Positions 11,178 to 24,696 of a stretch of 64,000 nt of DNA are shown in pieces. The DNA is from Neostapfia colusana. Lineage: Eukaryota > Streptophyta > Magnoliopsida > Poales > Poaceae. The notes below the pieces were generated by a model. That model searched no databases, was not told the DNA's origin, and saw nothing but the letters and a program-made list of their open reading frames with translations. A program made the translations under genes and the position numbers. Location of the stretch: NCBI GenBank assembly GCA_030760725.1, contig JASWHV010000012.1:36425652-36489651 (forward strand), read 5' to 3'. Numbering within the stretch: the first letter of the stretch is position 1; each line of letters begins with the position of its first letter.

Positions 11178-14100
11178 TGTGGGGACCACCCCGTGGTTCA
11201 CCCACTCCAGGATCGCATAGGGTGGTGCCGTGCGATGCGGCACCCAACAGCACACACGAAAAGAATTAAGAACAACATACAAACTTTTATTTGATATAAA
11301 ACAGTGGAAGTCTTTTACAAAACTTAATTAACAGCGGAAGTATTATACATAGATGGCCACTCATCCTAACTATGAAAAAGTGTAGCCGTCCAGCCCGGGG
11401 ACGCTACACACTAGCAGCAAGTAACCGGAGATCACGGCGGCGTGCAGGGCTCCAGCTCGGCTGTGTACTCCGACGGGGGCATCGCCTCATCCTCGGAACC
11501 TTCCTCATAGCTCTTACCCGCACACAGCTCAAAATATTGCAACCGTGAGCACGATGGCTCAGCAAGACTTAACCGACAACCCTAGACATGGAACTCTACA
11601 TGTAAGGATGTGTAAGATAGGAAAAAAGACTTTGCATTAAAGACACGCCTACATGTTGATCCTTACTTTCAGTTTTATAGCAACAGTTTATTGAGCCTTA
11701 GGCAGCCCTCACATCGGAAGTCCACAATCAAACAAGAAACGCTTTCCTCCGATGTGGAGATGCCCAAAGTGGAATATAAACTTAATTAGCTCTATAACTA
11801 CAGCATACAAGGTTTCAAGACATTAATAGTTCAATACAGCATATTCAGTTGGATTATTTCACTTCTTACTACGTCACAGCACAGTGAACAAGAGGGTACT
11901 CAAATAACCGCGAGGGACGGTGATTGCAATCAAGACACACCCGGATAACACGTCGCATACACCCACTTTCAGAAGCGTGATTCCACACCCCTTCCTACTC
12001 TGTTGTATGCAACAACCTTTCAAAGGCAACCCAAATGCCGAACCGGTCCATCTGTAACGGGCAGGAGGTCCCTGCGTGGAGCGTGACTGTGCCCACCAGC
12101 AGATTTACACCTTGCTACCCTCAACCCACTTCTATTTACGGTTGGGTAAGCCTCGGCACCCAGGTTAACCAATTACATCGGTTTCCTGGTTCCCATATGC
12201 CAGTATGCATCCGGTACTGTTCGATACTTGTCCAGCAGGGCCGCACACGGCTCGGTCCTCAACCAACGCCAACAGGGATATGCACGTGAGACCTCTGCTC
12301 ACTGCATCCTACCCCCCTGCTGGGTCTCATTTTCACAACTCAAGCCATTTTCTACCTCTTCTCATTCCGTGTGATAAGTACTATCTCGCGAGTAGCTTCC
12401 AACCACTCGACTTCTACTGAGATCCTAAACATTAGCACGGCATTCTCTACTCGTCGAGTTTGTAGACTACCCAACCCTTTATAGGAGTTAAAAAGGCTAT
12501 GCAAGTGGGGTTTCAATCACCCTAACTCTAATGCATACATTTCAACCTAGACATAAGTGATACAAATGAGAAACTTTATAAAAGGTACTTAAGTGCAAAC
12601 CGGGGCTTGCCTGGTTGCGAGTCAGAGAAGAAGTTAGCTTCTGGTGGGAGGACGTCCAAGGGCTCCGGTGCGTCCTCAACTTCGGTCACTATTATGAAAT
12701 GTAACAAAATATATGTATAAGTATTAAGGACTTATAAGATGTAAACTTCTATTCATAGCTACTGCTATTTAGGATCCTTAATTGGCTTTGGGATTTTTAC
12801 ATTGGAGACTAGACTCTCTAAGGATGATCTGAGCAAAATTTGGAGAGTTGTCCATGCACAATGTAGTCTCCAAAATTCCTACAAGTACAAGGCTTCTCTA
12901 AATTTTGAGCCCAAATCAGGAGCTTTGACATAGCTAAAAGTGGAATATCTGATTAGGGTAAGTCTCCATGGTTCTAACAAAATTTGTTTCACCATTTTTG
13001 GAGCTACCAACAGAGAGATATGAATTTTTGAAGTTGGATAGGAGTTCTGAAAAGTTTCTGTTTAAATTTGAATTTCCAAATAAAGGCTGAACTTTGGAAG
13101 GCAATTTCGCCTATCAAATGAACTCCAATGAAGCCCAAATTTTTACTGGAGATCTGTAATATCATAAGGAACCTCCTAGCCAAATTGGAAGAAATTCCAT
13201 AACAGGGATCTTCTGGAATTAATTCCCAAAAGTTTAACTTTGATGAATTTTGGAGCAATTTCCAAAGATCCTCAGATCAATTTCTTTGCATTTCTGGAAA
13301 GTACTGACTGAGAGGAATCCACCAAAATTTGTTTCACAAATTTTGGACATCCCTACAGAAAGTTATGGAGGTATGAAGTTTGAACCATTTTTCTGGAAAT
13401 CAATTCTATGATTTTTAGCTAATTTATTTAACCCTGAGATAATCTACTGATTAAGCCATCTAAATCAGATCCAAAAATCCTAAAATTTTTACTGGAGATC
13501 AGGAACTATGAATAGCACTGGCTGCCCAAAATTGGGAACTTTTCATTGAGAATCCTTCCTGGAATTAATCCCTAAATGATTTACTAAAAAGAATTCCGCA
13601 GAAAATACTGGGCATTTTCTTAGAAAGCACTTTGTTTTTCTGCAAAGTACATCTTATTAGGAATCCAGAAAAATTTGTCTCACTAATTTTGGAGCTTTCT
13701 ACCGAAAGTTATGGATTTTTCAAGTTTCACTAACTTTCTGTTTGAATTTTACAGAGCACTCAACGTGAGGCCCACTCGTCAGGTCTTTCTTCAACCTCCC
13801 ACCAGAGAACGCGCGTGCACACCAGAACAGATTGTGGCGCGGCTCGTTCTCACTCATTTCTCTACCAAATTAGCTCCAGTTTCGTCCTAAACGATTCTTG
13901 GAACGTGGCGCAGCTGCCGGGCAAGGTTTCCCCGCATGAAAACGGCCGAAAACAGGTCGGCACCGGCGGGGCGGCTCGGGAGCTCGGCATCAACGCGTTC
14001 TGGCGTGTCTGAAGCTTCTCCCGGCAAGCTACGTTGCCCTAAAGCATCACCAGTGATCGGGGAACATGGAACGCATGCCAAACCTTGCAGCGAACGGCCG

Positions 14101-15800
14101 GAAAATGGGGTTCACCGGAGGACCGACCCGTTTTTGCCGCCGCCGGCGATTTCTCGTCGCCCGGGGCCTGTGGTGGATGGATTGCTGCGGTATTTGGCGT
14201 GGGAGGGCGCTAGGAAGGTGTGATGCTATGGCTTGAACCGAAGAACAAATGATCGTGCGTGTTGGATGAATTTCTAGTTTTGGTTTGGATCGGTTCTTCA
14301 CGTGTACCGGCGCCAAAACCCAAATTCCGGTGAGCCGGCGATGGGGAAGGGCAAGGGGACTGCAGTAGCGTGATCTACACACCTTGGCGCACCATAGGGA
14401 GGTGTTGGTCGTGCGGGACAGGCTCTGGAACGGCCGGAAGACGAGGAGGAGTGATGGCAACATCGGCTCTGTTCTGCCGGAGCAGAAACTGGGTGGCACC
14501 GACTGGAGGACGACGGACACGAGCTGTGGAGGCGTGGATGACATCCAGTGGAGGCCGGCATACCTCCTAGTCGGCTCAGCTGGGTGCCACAGTGCTGGAG
14601 GTTGATTGGGGGTGAGGAGCAGAGGCGCACGGTGTGTTTCTCCTCCGGTTTAGCGTGCGTGAGCTAGCGAGCAGCGAAAAGGTTTCTGCACTGATGTCTA
14701 TCGGCAGCTGAAGCAAGGCAACGAACCGCCTCGGAGCAAGGACACAGGAAGCTCCATGGTTGCCTCGGTGGTGCGTGCCTCCCCCCCCCCCCCCCCCCCC
14801 CGGTGTCGAGCGCACACAGGAAGCCCCTCCCTCCAAACAACAGTGGCTCCACAAATTTAAATTCAAAATTCACAGACATTCCCACAAACCGAATTTGATT
14901 TCTGGGAGTTAACCTTCGGTCGTGTTCAGTTCACATTTTAAATTCCGTGTTGTCGGTTCAGTTCCTGTGCGAGGGGAAAATAACGCCTGGGGTTGCTGTT
15001 TTTGGGTGAGCAAAAGATCACGCCGAGAGCTACTCAATCCACGAGCTGGTCGCCAGCGCGACGGAAGCAGCGAGGAGGTGGCCTCCGCTTGCAGCTCGGT
15101 TGGTGGTGAGAGGATCACGCCGTGAGGTGTTGAAGCCACGAGCAGGTTGCCAGCTCGATGCAAGAAGCTGGAGGTGGCTGCCCTCGGTGGCGCTCTGAGG
15201 AGGCTCGGATGGTGTTCGACACCGAACTGAGGAAGTCTTCGGGAGCCAGTTAAAGCGGCCCAATGACATGTGGGGTCTACCCCCTACTCCTCTTCTTATC
15301 CGCCAAATGTTTCCAAAAGATCTTCCTTCATGTAAATCCCCTCAATCTGATATTTCGGGGGTTTAAACGTGGGATGAAGTTTGAATAAACCGAATTCAGT
15401 GTGAAGTTCACTTTCAAATTTGAATTCAGCTCACATTTGGAAATGATCATGTTTAATTCCTTTTTAGCCCACTCTGAAATTAGAATGTGGCCACCATGAA
15501 TTTCCTCGAATTCAAAGATATGAGGATACCTGTGTGCTCCAAATTTTTGACACCAACTTGAGAGGAACAATTGAGTTCAAATCTGAATTTAAACCCCCTC
15601 TTACCCATGAGAACTTTGCACATGGTGTTTAAATCAACCTTGGCTTAACACATTTCCAATGAACGTAAGAGCTCATTTGGTTGGACACTGATGTGCATCA
15701 TCACGTGTATAAAATTTTTGACAGTCCCATTTTCATGCATTCCAATCATTACGGTAGCTAACTCTCTGTTTGTTGCCTTTACATTTTTGGGACTTTTACA
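11178..15800 (-). repeat. 5' LTR of element D (4.6 kb), diverged relative of the A/B family
   Basis: The plus strand starts TGTGGGGACC after the primer site and ends GGGACTTTTACA, giving TG..CA on the minus strand. It shares blocks with the A, B and F LTRs but is clearly diverged; some motifs in its middle occur twice. The GC-rich part (13800-15250) contains short open frames with no recognisable protein; I call none. A run of 21 C lies at 14781-14801. The next five bases (CATTT, 15801-15805) are the expected target duplication; its partner is outside the window. Confidence 0.8.
14781..14801. repeat. Homopolymer of 21 C inside the element D LTR
   Basis: An uninterrupted C run in the GC-rich part of LTR D. 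It equals a G run on the element's sense strand. Length may be unreliable. Confidence 0.9.
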
Positions 15801-18201
15801 CATTTGAATTGAATTTAAACTTGTGAAGACTATAAATCTTCCTAGACAGACCCAATGACTCTAAATTTTTTACTGTGGTTTGGTTACAACCTAAACAAAG
15901 ATTTGGCCAAGTTTCATTTGCAGCAAAGCTCATTTGAGCTCTCCACAAATAATTATGTACTTGACCTTAATTGGAGCTCCTAGGGTGTTCTAGGGATTTT
16001 CATGGAGCAAACGATGACTTTCTGAAAACTAGGTTTTCAGAGGGTTCTAATAGAGTTGGTCTCATTTAATTTGAAGGTTACTAGCTAAAGATATGAGCTA
16101 AACAATTTCAGAGAAATTCTGAAAATGTTTTTGGACATTTTCTATTTTCTCTGGAACAGTTTTATTAATCACACCATTAGGTGGATCAAATGAGCTCAAA
16201 TGGATCTGAAATTTTTATGGTAGCTCAGGGATATCTTGGTGAACATCCTGACAAAAGTTTAGAATTTTCCTCCAAAGGGTTCTCCAGTTAAAATTCTAAC
16301 CAGTTTGAATTTTAAAGAACTAATTTTGGAGAAATAAGGATTTCCATGAAGTGAAAATTGATTTGGTGGAAAGTACTCAGAGAGCTGAATCCAACAAAAT
16401 TTTGTTCACTCGATTTGGAGTTTTCTAGCCAAAGTTATGTGGGTTTGAAGTTTGAACTAAAACTGAAAATCGAAGAAAAGTTTAAACTTCTGTCTGTGGG
16501 TCCCACACACAGTGCTTTGTCTTTCACCTCGCGCCAAATACCCGGCGGCGGCGGTCTCCGGCGAGACTCGCCGGAACCGAGTTCCCGGCCACCTCCCAGC
16601 CCGAAACCCGCCGCCTCCCCCTTTTCCGACCTCCTGAACTCAGCTGTGGGCTCGCCGGCCACCGGCGATGGCCGAAAACCTGCGCGCACCGGCGACAGTA
16701 CCAGCTAGGGTTTTGGAAAGGTCGGTTTCGCACCACCGTGCACCAAATCGATCGGAAACTGCTCAGAGAGCATCAGTGGAGCACGAGGAACATGAACCAA
16801 GGCCTTGTGGAAGCTAGAAACTCAGGCAACCATCCCCTCGACGGTGAGCCGAGGTACTTTGCAATGGCGGCGAGGAAAACGGCCATATCACGGCCGATCC
16901 TCAACGGTTTTCCTTGCTTCTTCCTCGAGCGTGTGCGCTAGCATATATAAAACATACTGGACAACTGGCTTGACCAACTATAGCGTGTGGAGTCCGAATT
17001 TTAATCGGAGGTGAGCTCGGCTCCTATGACCTGGATTCCGGTAAACTCGGAAGTTCTTCACCGATGGTTGATCATATGCTAAAGGGCTTTTGGCTACACC
17101 ATCTACATGCAGTGACACACCTTTCTTGTGTAGAGGAGTGGATGCGACGATGGCTGTGCCGAGCTGTCCACGAGAGCCCGAATGGCAGCAACGTTCAGTT
17201 CGCCGGGAAAAACGCCCGGCTGAGCTCGAGGGCGCCTGATCACTGGACAACACGACGTCGAGGATGTTGCTCACAATCTCATGATGCCGTTTTGCTACTG
17301 GGAAGGTTGTGTTTGCGAGTGATAGGCCTGCTCACGAGCGGAACCGAGAGAGCGGCTGGTTTTCGGTGGAGCTCAGTGTGAAAAAGAATGAACTCGCCGT
17401 GGACTCGGGTGGTAAGCAACAGGAGCACGCCGGGGAGGGATAAGAAGCCGGGCAGCTGGTCTACCGTGCGGGGAAGCACAGCAGGAGCTGGCGCTGGTCG
17501 GCTCCTCGTGGCGCGCTCGGCTGCAACCCGAGAACTGAGCACTCTGTGATTCAGTCGATTGATTTTGCTGGTTAGGCTGACAAGTGGGTCCCACTCCGGT
17601 TTTAACCCCTGAAATTGAATTTTCCCCACTGCTCTAAACAGTAGAGACCCAATTAACCTTGGTCATTTGAATTATCTACCCCTTGGCCATTTGAATTGGA
17701 TAGAATTCAAATTGGGGTTTGTTTGAATATATTTTCAGCACATATGCAGTTTGGAATTCAAATAAAGTTTGAATTTGCTAAACTTAGCTCATGTTAAGAT
17801 CAACTCTAAATGGAGTGAAAATTGGTGTGTGAGCTCACAAAAATGTGCTGAGTAAGAATATGCCTCCCACTTTTGAATTCATGGGATGGAAACAGTTTGA
17901 ATTTGAATTTGAGTTCAAACCACCCTCTTTCTAGTTATACCCAAAAAGACTTCAAAAAGGTTTTGAATTTGGGTGAAATTTGGCATGAGCATTCCTAGCA
18001 AGATGTTGGAGTTTTTCACAAGCTCAGCCCCTAGATGATGCATGTGGGAAGTGCCACTTTTGTATCTTGTGAGTTTATTATCTAATGAGCATGTTGATGG
18101 TGTTTACTTGCTCTTCAAATGTATCCATCAAGTTTCTTCAAATGAAGTGTGTGTGTGGTGCTGAACACTTTGAATACGTGCCAAAAACTTAGGCCCTTAC
18201 A
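15801..18201 (-). repeat. Right half of the LTR of element E
   Basis: This 2.4 kb stretch aligns with copy A 8450-11066 and copy B 22115-24628, and ends in the same CCCTTACA. Its missing half should lie left of the window, because element D inserted here. What follows (AAATCC) is not a polypurine tract, so this is the outer edge of a 5' LTR or a solo LTR. The GC-rich part (16540-17540) has frames without similarity to known proteins. Confidence 0.75.
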
Positions 18202-18890
18202 AAATCCGCCTAGGAGAGCTCTGGAGCCGCCACGTGCCCCACGATATGTCGTGGGCCGTGGGTCGATGAAGCCAAGGCGGAAGTGCGCTGTCAGGTCATG
18301 CATTCAAGGCTCGCGCCTTCCCCAGAAGCATGGTGCACGGCGCACGCCTCCGTCCTCCGCCCGATCATCATAACGGTGACAAGACAGGGCGGCGAGGTGT
18401 GACAGCGGTACAGTGCCGCCCAGCAGAGCGAGAAGACGTGGCGACAAGACTGCGTCTTCATCATCACCTACCACACGGACAGAGGCGGTGCGTGCCAGGC
18501 AGCGAGACTTAACTCCCTACCGACTACTCTACTCAGGTTAGTGAAAACCGTAGATCATGTACAGGGTCCATACAGCTTCGGGGCCACCTGTCGGGCCCCA
18601 AGCCTCACTGTAACCACCCCGACCTTGGGCTATAAAAGGACCAGGGTGTCCACCTGACAAAGGGTTCGCAACCCTGCAACTCCCACACTCATACGTGCAA
18701 GCAATACGACAAACACTCCCGTGGACATAGGGTATTACGCTCTGGCGGCCCAAACTACGTAAATCTCGGTGTGTACCCACTCTCTCGAGCTGAATCGTGC
18801 TAGGGACGCAAGCCCCTCCAAACAAAGAACATCCGTGGGTTAACCCTGTAGCAGGTCGGGTGGAGTGTCGCAGCTCACACTCCGACAGAA
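18202..18890 (+). repeat. Remnant of an unrelated LTR with TATA box
   Basis: Composition changes sharply here. A TATAAAAG box lies at 18631-18638, and downstream comes a stretch resembling the R-U5 end of Tat/RIRE2-type gypsy LTRs, with GGGTATTACGCTC, a CTGAATCG segment, GGGTTAACCC and a GACA-type end near 18882-18887. No primer site follows; element F starts at 18891. The left boundary is uncertain. Family placement comes from memory of such LTRs. Confidence 0.5.
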
Positions 18891-20581
18891 TGTGAGGACC
18901 CAGATTCCGATATTTTAGGAATCACATTGGGTGTTGTCGTTCAATGCGATACCCAACATCATATACCAAAAGGAAACCATATTATTTAAGTGTTGATTTT
19001 GACATAAGAGTGAAGAGTATAAAATAATTTATATCAAAATACACTACAGAGAAAGAATACTATCTATAGCCCACATGCTCCAGTCTAAGCTAAGCGAAAA
19101 TGAAACCGTCCAGCCCGCGGACGAGTCACACTAGCAGCACGACAGAAATCACGGCGGCGTGCAGGACTTCCATTCAGCCGTATATCCTGAAGTGGGCGAA
19201 GCCTCCTTCACAAACCCTTCATTATAAGTAGCCATATATGGCCATTCACGTGCAGCAACAATTTATATAGCAAACATGAGCTCAAAGGCTAAACAATACT
19301 TAACCGTCTCAACTAAAACATGAAACCCTACATGATGAGGAGATAAACATAGAAAGCTCAAATTTTCATAAACGGATTCGTCTACAAATGAATCTTTAGT
19401 TTTTAGTTTTAAGCCACAAATTATTAGTTTATGAAATATAAATTTAGTGAGCCTATCTCTACAACATACAAGTTGCAATACAATGATTATTCAACCAAGC
19501 ACAATTCAAATGATTATGACTACTCTTTCTTACGATGTCATAGTGCAGTGAACAACCGGTACTCATATAAATACGAGGGACGATAATTCAAATAAGAGAA
19601 CACCCGAAATACACAACACATACACCCATACTCGAAGCTGAGAAGACACGCTTCACGGATGTCGTACGTTGCAACCTTTCACAGTACCAGTGGCGGACCC
19701 AGGATTTTATTAAAGGGTATGCCGCATAAAAAATTATAATTAATTTGGTAAAATGAATAAAATTTGTAAAACAATTTTATATTTTGACAGTAAATAAAAT
19801 GTCAAGTGTTAGATTTAATAAATTACAACTCCTACAAGAAAATAAGACAATGCTAGCTCTATTGTCAAGCAACAATGCGACTTAGTTCTGTATAGCACCA
19901 CTGTTGATGAACTGAGGGTTTATCATAAAACCTACAAAATCTGCACAGAAGCGCCACTCTTAATGGATGCATGCCATGCAAAGTAGTGAAGACTCTAGGG
20001 TCTGGGAGCCTTTGCCTTCTCCCCTATGTTTATACTCATCGCTGTTTTGTTTCATGAGGCATTCCATCAGGCAGAACATAGAAAGTCTCCTTCACAACAG
20101 GCAAGCACAAAATCCAGTGACGGGCACAGGCGAAAGCAGAGCAGCAGGAAGCAGACAAGCTGAGGAACAGGGCAGATACAAAGAGGCTGAGGGCAAGAGC
20201 ATTTCTTATCGCCTCTGCTGGTAGTTGAGTCGACCTTGCTGCACGAGAACATGCAACAATGGAAGCGAACCTAGCATCCTATCACCGCCATCGCGTACAA
20301 CGTACTTCTCCTCATCGGCCGTCGCCGCCCTCCTCCCCATTCCCCTCCACTTCCCCTCATGCTGTTGCTTTCCCAAGTAACTGTACCGTAGGCTTGCCTG
20401 GGTCTGGACCGAGGGTATGCCACGGCCCACCCGGCACACCCTGTAGGTCCGCCCCTGCACAGTACACCCTAACATTGAACTGGTCCTACCGTCACGACTA
20501 AGAGGTCTAAACAGAGCGCCCATCCGAGACGTTGCCTGTTAGAGGATTTACACCTTGCTGCTCTCAACCCACACCTATAAG
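18891..20581 (-). repeat. Left part of the LTR of element F, split by copy B
   Basis: It begins TGTGAGGACC like copy B's LTR but is diverged, and shares blocks with LTR D (11178 onward). No primer site precedes it, so it is the edge of a 3' LTR or a solo LTR. It is interrupted by a hAT-type element (19688-20457) and ends at 20581, where copy B starts; the expected 5 bp duplication is ATAAG. The rest should follow copy B beyond the right edge. Confidence 0.7.
19688..20457. mobile_element. Non-autonomous hAT-type DNA transposon, 770 bp
   Basis: Flanked by a perfect 8 bp target duplication, CACAGTAC, at 19680-19687 and 20458-20465; eight bases is the hAT hallmark. Terminal inverted repeats: left CAGTGGCGGACCCA, right (reverse complement) CAGGGGCGGACCTA, 12 of 14 identical. 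The left interior is AT-rich and the right end C-rich. The longest frames inside (up to about 105 codons) do not resemble a transposase, so it needs one in trans. Confidence 0.9.
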
Positions 20582-23500
20582 TGTGAGGACCCGACGGTCT
20601 CAACTAGCCCGGATCACGCTGAGGGGTGCTGCGTTGCACAACACCGGATAACACACAAAAAGGTACAAAGCGGAAGCACAAGTTTTAGTACATAAAAGCG
20701 ATTACAAACATGTTTACAACAAAATACATTGAGTCTACACTCACGGGCGTAGACTAAGCAAAAGAGTTCACGTTCAACCCGTGAACATGTTCTCACTAGC
20801 ACACACACACACTAACACGGCGGCGTGCACGGCTCCCACTCGACGGTGTTGCCCTCTTGGGGGTCCGTCTCCTCCTCGGGAGCCTCCTCCTCATGGCACC
20901 CTGCAAACGCTTCAAACACAAGCAGTGAGCACGATGGCTCAGCAAGACTAACCCGTCTTACCTACACAAGAAACTCTACATGCTGGGTTTGCAGTGTAAA
21001 TGGGAATGTAAGTTGCAAAGGACACGCCTAAATAGTTGAATCTTACTTTCAAGTTTTTAGCACAAGTGGTGGAGAACCTCGTGCTAAGGCACATAAGAGA
21101 GCCGCAATCAAACAAGAAACACATTTCTCTCATGTGCTTTGCCCAAGGTTGAAAAGAACTTTAATTAGCTCTAAACTACAACACTTCATTAGCATCCAAA
21201 GTACAGCCTTCAATCAGCAATGTTTTAACATGGAACTAGCCTGTTCTTTATACGTCACGGTATTATGAACAAGTGGTACTCACTGACCGTGAGGGACGGC
21301 GATTATAATCGTTTTACACCTGCAGGGTTACCCGAATAACCCGTCACGTACGCCGGTACTCGATGTTGCCTACAGGGCAACCATCACAGACGTCGTACGC
21401 GACCACCTTTCATCGGTCAGCCAAGTGTTGAACCAGTCCTATCGTCCCAAGCAAGAGGTCTCTGCGCACGCATCCGCAGTGCCGCCAGCCGATTTACACC
21501 TCAAGCTCTCAACCTACCCTCTGGACGACAAGCTATGCCTCAACAGATCGCTACCCAAATTACATCGGTTTCCCGGTTCCCATATATCCGGTAGGTCTTC
21601 GGTACTGTTCTATCTTGTTCAACAGGCCCGCACACAGCTTGGTCCTCAATCGACACAAGCGGAGCTATGGCATCCAGGCCCCAACGTCCTGCTGCCCTTA
21701 CTCCCCGCTCGGTCTCATTTTTCTTGCCATGTGTTCCATTTTCTATATCTAACCAAGTGGTGTGCCTCTAGCCTATTCTCGCGAGCAGTTCCAACTACTC
21801 GACTTGTACCGAATCCTACACTAGTTTAGCATTGCAGTGGCTACTCGAGGTTTAAAACCTAAGCCCAAAACAAGCGTTTTCTTGACTATGCATTTGGGTT
21901 TTCAAACAAGACTCTAATGCATAATCGAAGTGGATACTCAAAGTAAGTTCTCAAAACAAGAAAATTTAAAAAACGGCTAATGCAAACCGGAGCTTGCATT
22001 GATGCTGCTGGTCGTATGCTAGCTGTTCCTCCGGGGTGATGAAATCCAACACCTCCGGCCCCTCTTAAATCTTAGCGACTATACAATGTAAATATGTATA
22101 TGTGACAATTTAATTGCATTTGAATTTGAAGATGATATTGTGAAGTCTATAACTATAGCTAGACAGTGCTAATGACTATGAAATATTTACTGTGATTTGG
22201 ATAGCACCTACACAGAAACTTGGCCAAATTTCATTTGCAGCAAAGCTCATTTGAACACTCCACAAATAAATATGTATTTGGCCTTAATTGGAGCCCTTAG
22301 GATGTTCTATGGATTTTCATGGAGCAAGCCATGACTTTCTGGAAACTAGATTTTTGGAGGGTTCTAATAGAATTGGTTTCACCTAATTTGAAGATTCCTA
22401 GCAAAAGATATGCGCTAAACAAGTTCAGAGAAAATCTGAAAAATGTTTCTGGACTTTTTTCATTTTCTCTGGAACAGTTTCATTAATCACACCATTAGGT
22501 GGATCAAATGAGCTCAACTGGATCTAATATTTTTATGGTAGCTCAGATATATTATGATGAATATCCTGACCAAATTTCAGAATTTTTCACCAAAGGGTTC
22601 TCCAGTTATTGTAAACAGTTTAAATTTTGAAGAATCAATGCTGGAGAAATAAAAGTTTCATGAGGTGAAACTTGATTTGTTGGAAAGTTCTCGGAGAGCT
22701 GAATTCAACAAAATTTGGTTGACTCGATTTGGATTTTCCTAGTTAAATTTATGTGGGTTTGAAGTTTGAACTAGAAACTGAAAATCGGGAAATGTTTAAA
22801 TCCCTGCCGGTGGGTCCGGGGCTACGTGTCACGCTCTGGTGTGTTGGCACACGGGGTCACACGATTAATTGCGCGTAGTCCCACTCAATCCCGAGCCACA
22901 AAGAATCCGGTGTCTGGTTAACCGAGGCTGACACGCGGGGCCTGCGAGTTGTCTTCAACCTCATGCTCCCGTGCTCGGCCGCTACCCCCTTCACCAGAGT
23001 GCTCGCCGGAGGGGCTCTTCCGTGCACGGAACTTTGAGATTTTTGCCGCCTCTGTCTAACTCCACACAGGGAACACGGTGCTGACCTTAGCTCGACATGA
23101 AAACAACTGGAACATGGCCGGCGATGAGCGGCAGCTTCGGAAGAACTTCGGCCGTATCGGCCGGGTTCCTTAGCACTCCAAATGCTCGAGCAAAATGTTG
23201 TACAGCATCAGTGCACCCTAGGGATGGTCGTCATGAACTCAAATGAGCTCGGGAGTGGCTCCAACTATCATGTCACCATGCGACCTAGGTCAAAAATCAT
23301 AAAAACTAGCAAAACTCAGAGAACAGTGGCTATACCCGATAGTTCTCCAAAGTTTCTGATTCTATGGACTCGCACGGACGTCTAGAAGTAGTTCTCTAAG
23401 TTAGGTGATGAGTGGTGCAGTGTGTAGCACGAATTTTGTGAAGTGGTCCGGCAGCCTCTTTTGTACACCGGCGCAAAACCGTGAAATTCCGGCGATGGCA

Positions 23501-24628
23501 GCTCATGTCATGCCGCCGGAGCTTGGGGTAATGGAAGAGAAGACTTAGACAAACCTATTTGCTGTTCACAACACGGGGAAAGGTGGGCTGTGATGGCCGG
23601 ACGAGGTGTCCCGTGGCGGCGGCTTGGTCTGAACTGAGGAAGAAGAAATGGCCCGAAGAAGCTCGAGGAAGATCAATCACAGGCTGCAACCGGCACGAGA
23701 ACGTCAAGCAAGGGTCGGCAAACTCGGTTGCGGCCTCAGCTCAGCGTGACAGCCACTGGCTCGACCGGGCTATGGTGGAACAGAGAGCTTCGGCGAGCGG
23801 CGAGGTGTGCTGAGTATTCTGTCGGGAGAACGACGAGTCACGGTGAAAACACTCGGTAGTCTCCCAGGGGCGAAGATAAGGGTGCTGGGCGCGTCAGGCA
23901 TCGGTCGGGAGCTGGAAGCAGCTGCTGGCGAAGCTCCCGCGCCATAGCGCTCCCGCACACACGCGCAAGAAACCGGGCAACGCTCGGTGGAGTCGGTTTG
24001 AGCTCCTGAGTGGCTGACAGTGGCCCTGGTTTTTGAATTTTGTCCTCAAAAATTCAATTTGCCACTGTTGTATAAAATTTAGGACTTCACTGTCCTCTTT
24101 AGTCAAATTACAATCTCACCATTTGAATTTGAATAAATCAAAATGTGAACTGGTTTGGATGAATTAACATCAATTGTGAAACTGAAATTCAAATTTGATT
24201 TGAATTTTAGCCCACATAGCTCATGTCAAGATCAACTCCAAATGGAGTGAAAATTGATGTGTGAGCTCACAAAAATGTGCTGAGTGTGAATATGAATCCC
24301 ACTTTTGAATTCATGTGATGAAAGTAGTTTGAATTTGAATTTAAGTTCAAACTAGCCTTTTTCTAATTGTACCCAAAAATACCTCAAAAGGTTTTGGATT
24401 TGGGTGAAATTTGGCATGAGCATTCCTAACAAGGTTTAGGAGTTTTTTACATGCTCAACCCCTATATGATGCAGGTGAGAAATCCCACTTTTGCATTTTG
24501 TGATTTTATCTCCTAATGAGTTTCTTGATGGTGTTTACTTGCTCTTCAAATGTGTTCATAAGATCTCAAATGAGGTGACTGTGGTGTGATGAACACTTTT
24601 TAGCAAATGGAAAACTTGGGCCCTTACA
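20582..24628 (-). repeat. 3' LTR of gypsy copy B (4047 bp)
   Basis: Starts TGTGAGGACCCGACGG and ends CCCTTACA, followed by the complement of a polypurine tract. The first ~1.34 kb matches the partial LTR at 62664-64000. No protein-like frame is kept between copies. Confidence 0.9.
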
Positions 24629-24645
24629 TTCCTTCCCCTTAAAAG
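24629..24645 (-). other. Polypurine tract of copy B
   Basis: On the minus strand, CTTTTAAGGGGAAGGAA directly precedes the 3' LTR start TGTAAGGG, the expected primer for plus-strand DNA synthesis. Confidence 0.75.
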
Positions 24646-24696
24646 AATCTCGTCCTGAGATTACAAGGTAAAAATAAGAGAGAGGACGGTGGAAAA

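Noticed and set aside
13800..15270. Open frames of 65-165 codons in the GC-rich part of LTR D
   Set aside because: Same reason; amino acid content is low complexity and frames on both strands overlap.
18149..18825. Possible small host gene with TATA box at 18631
   Set aside because: The downstream sequence reads as an LTR end, and the frames are short and unlike any protein I know.
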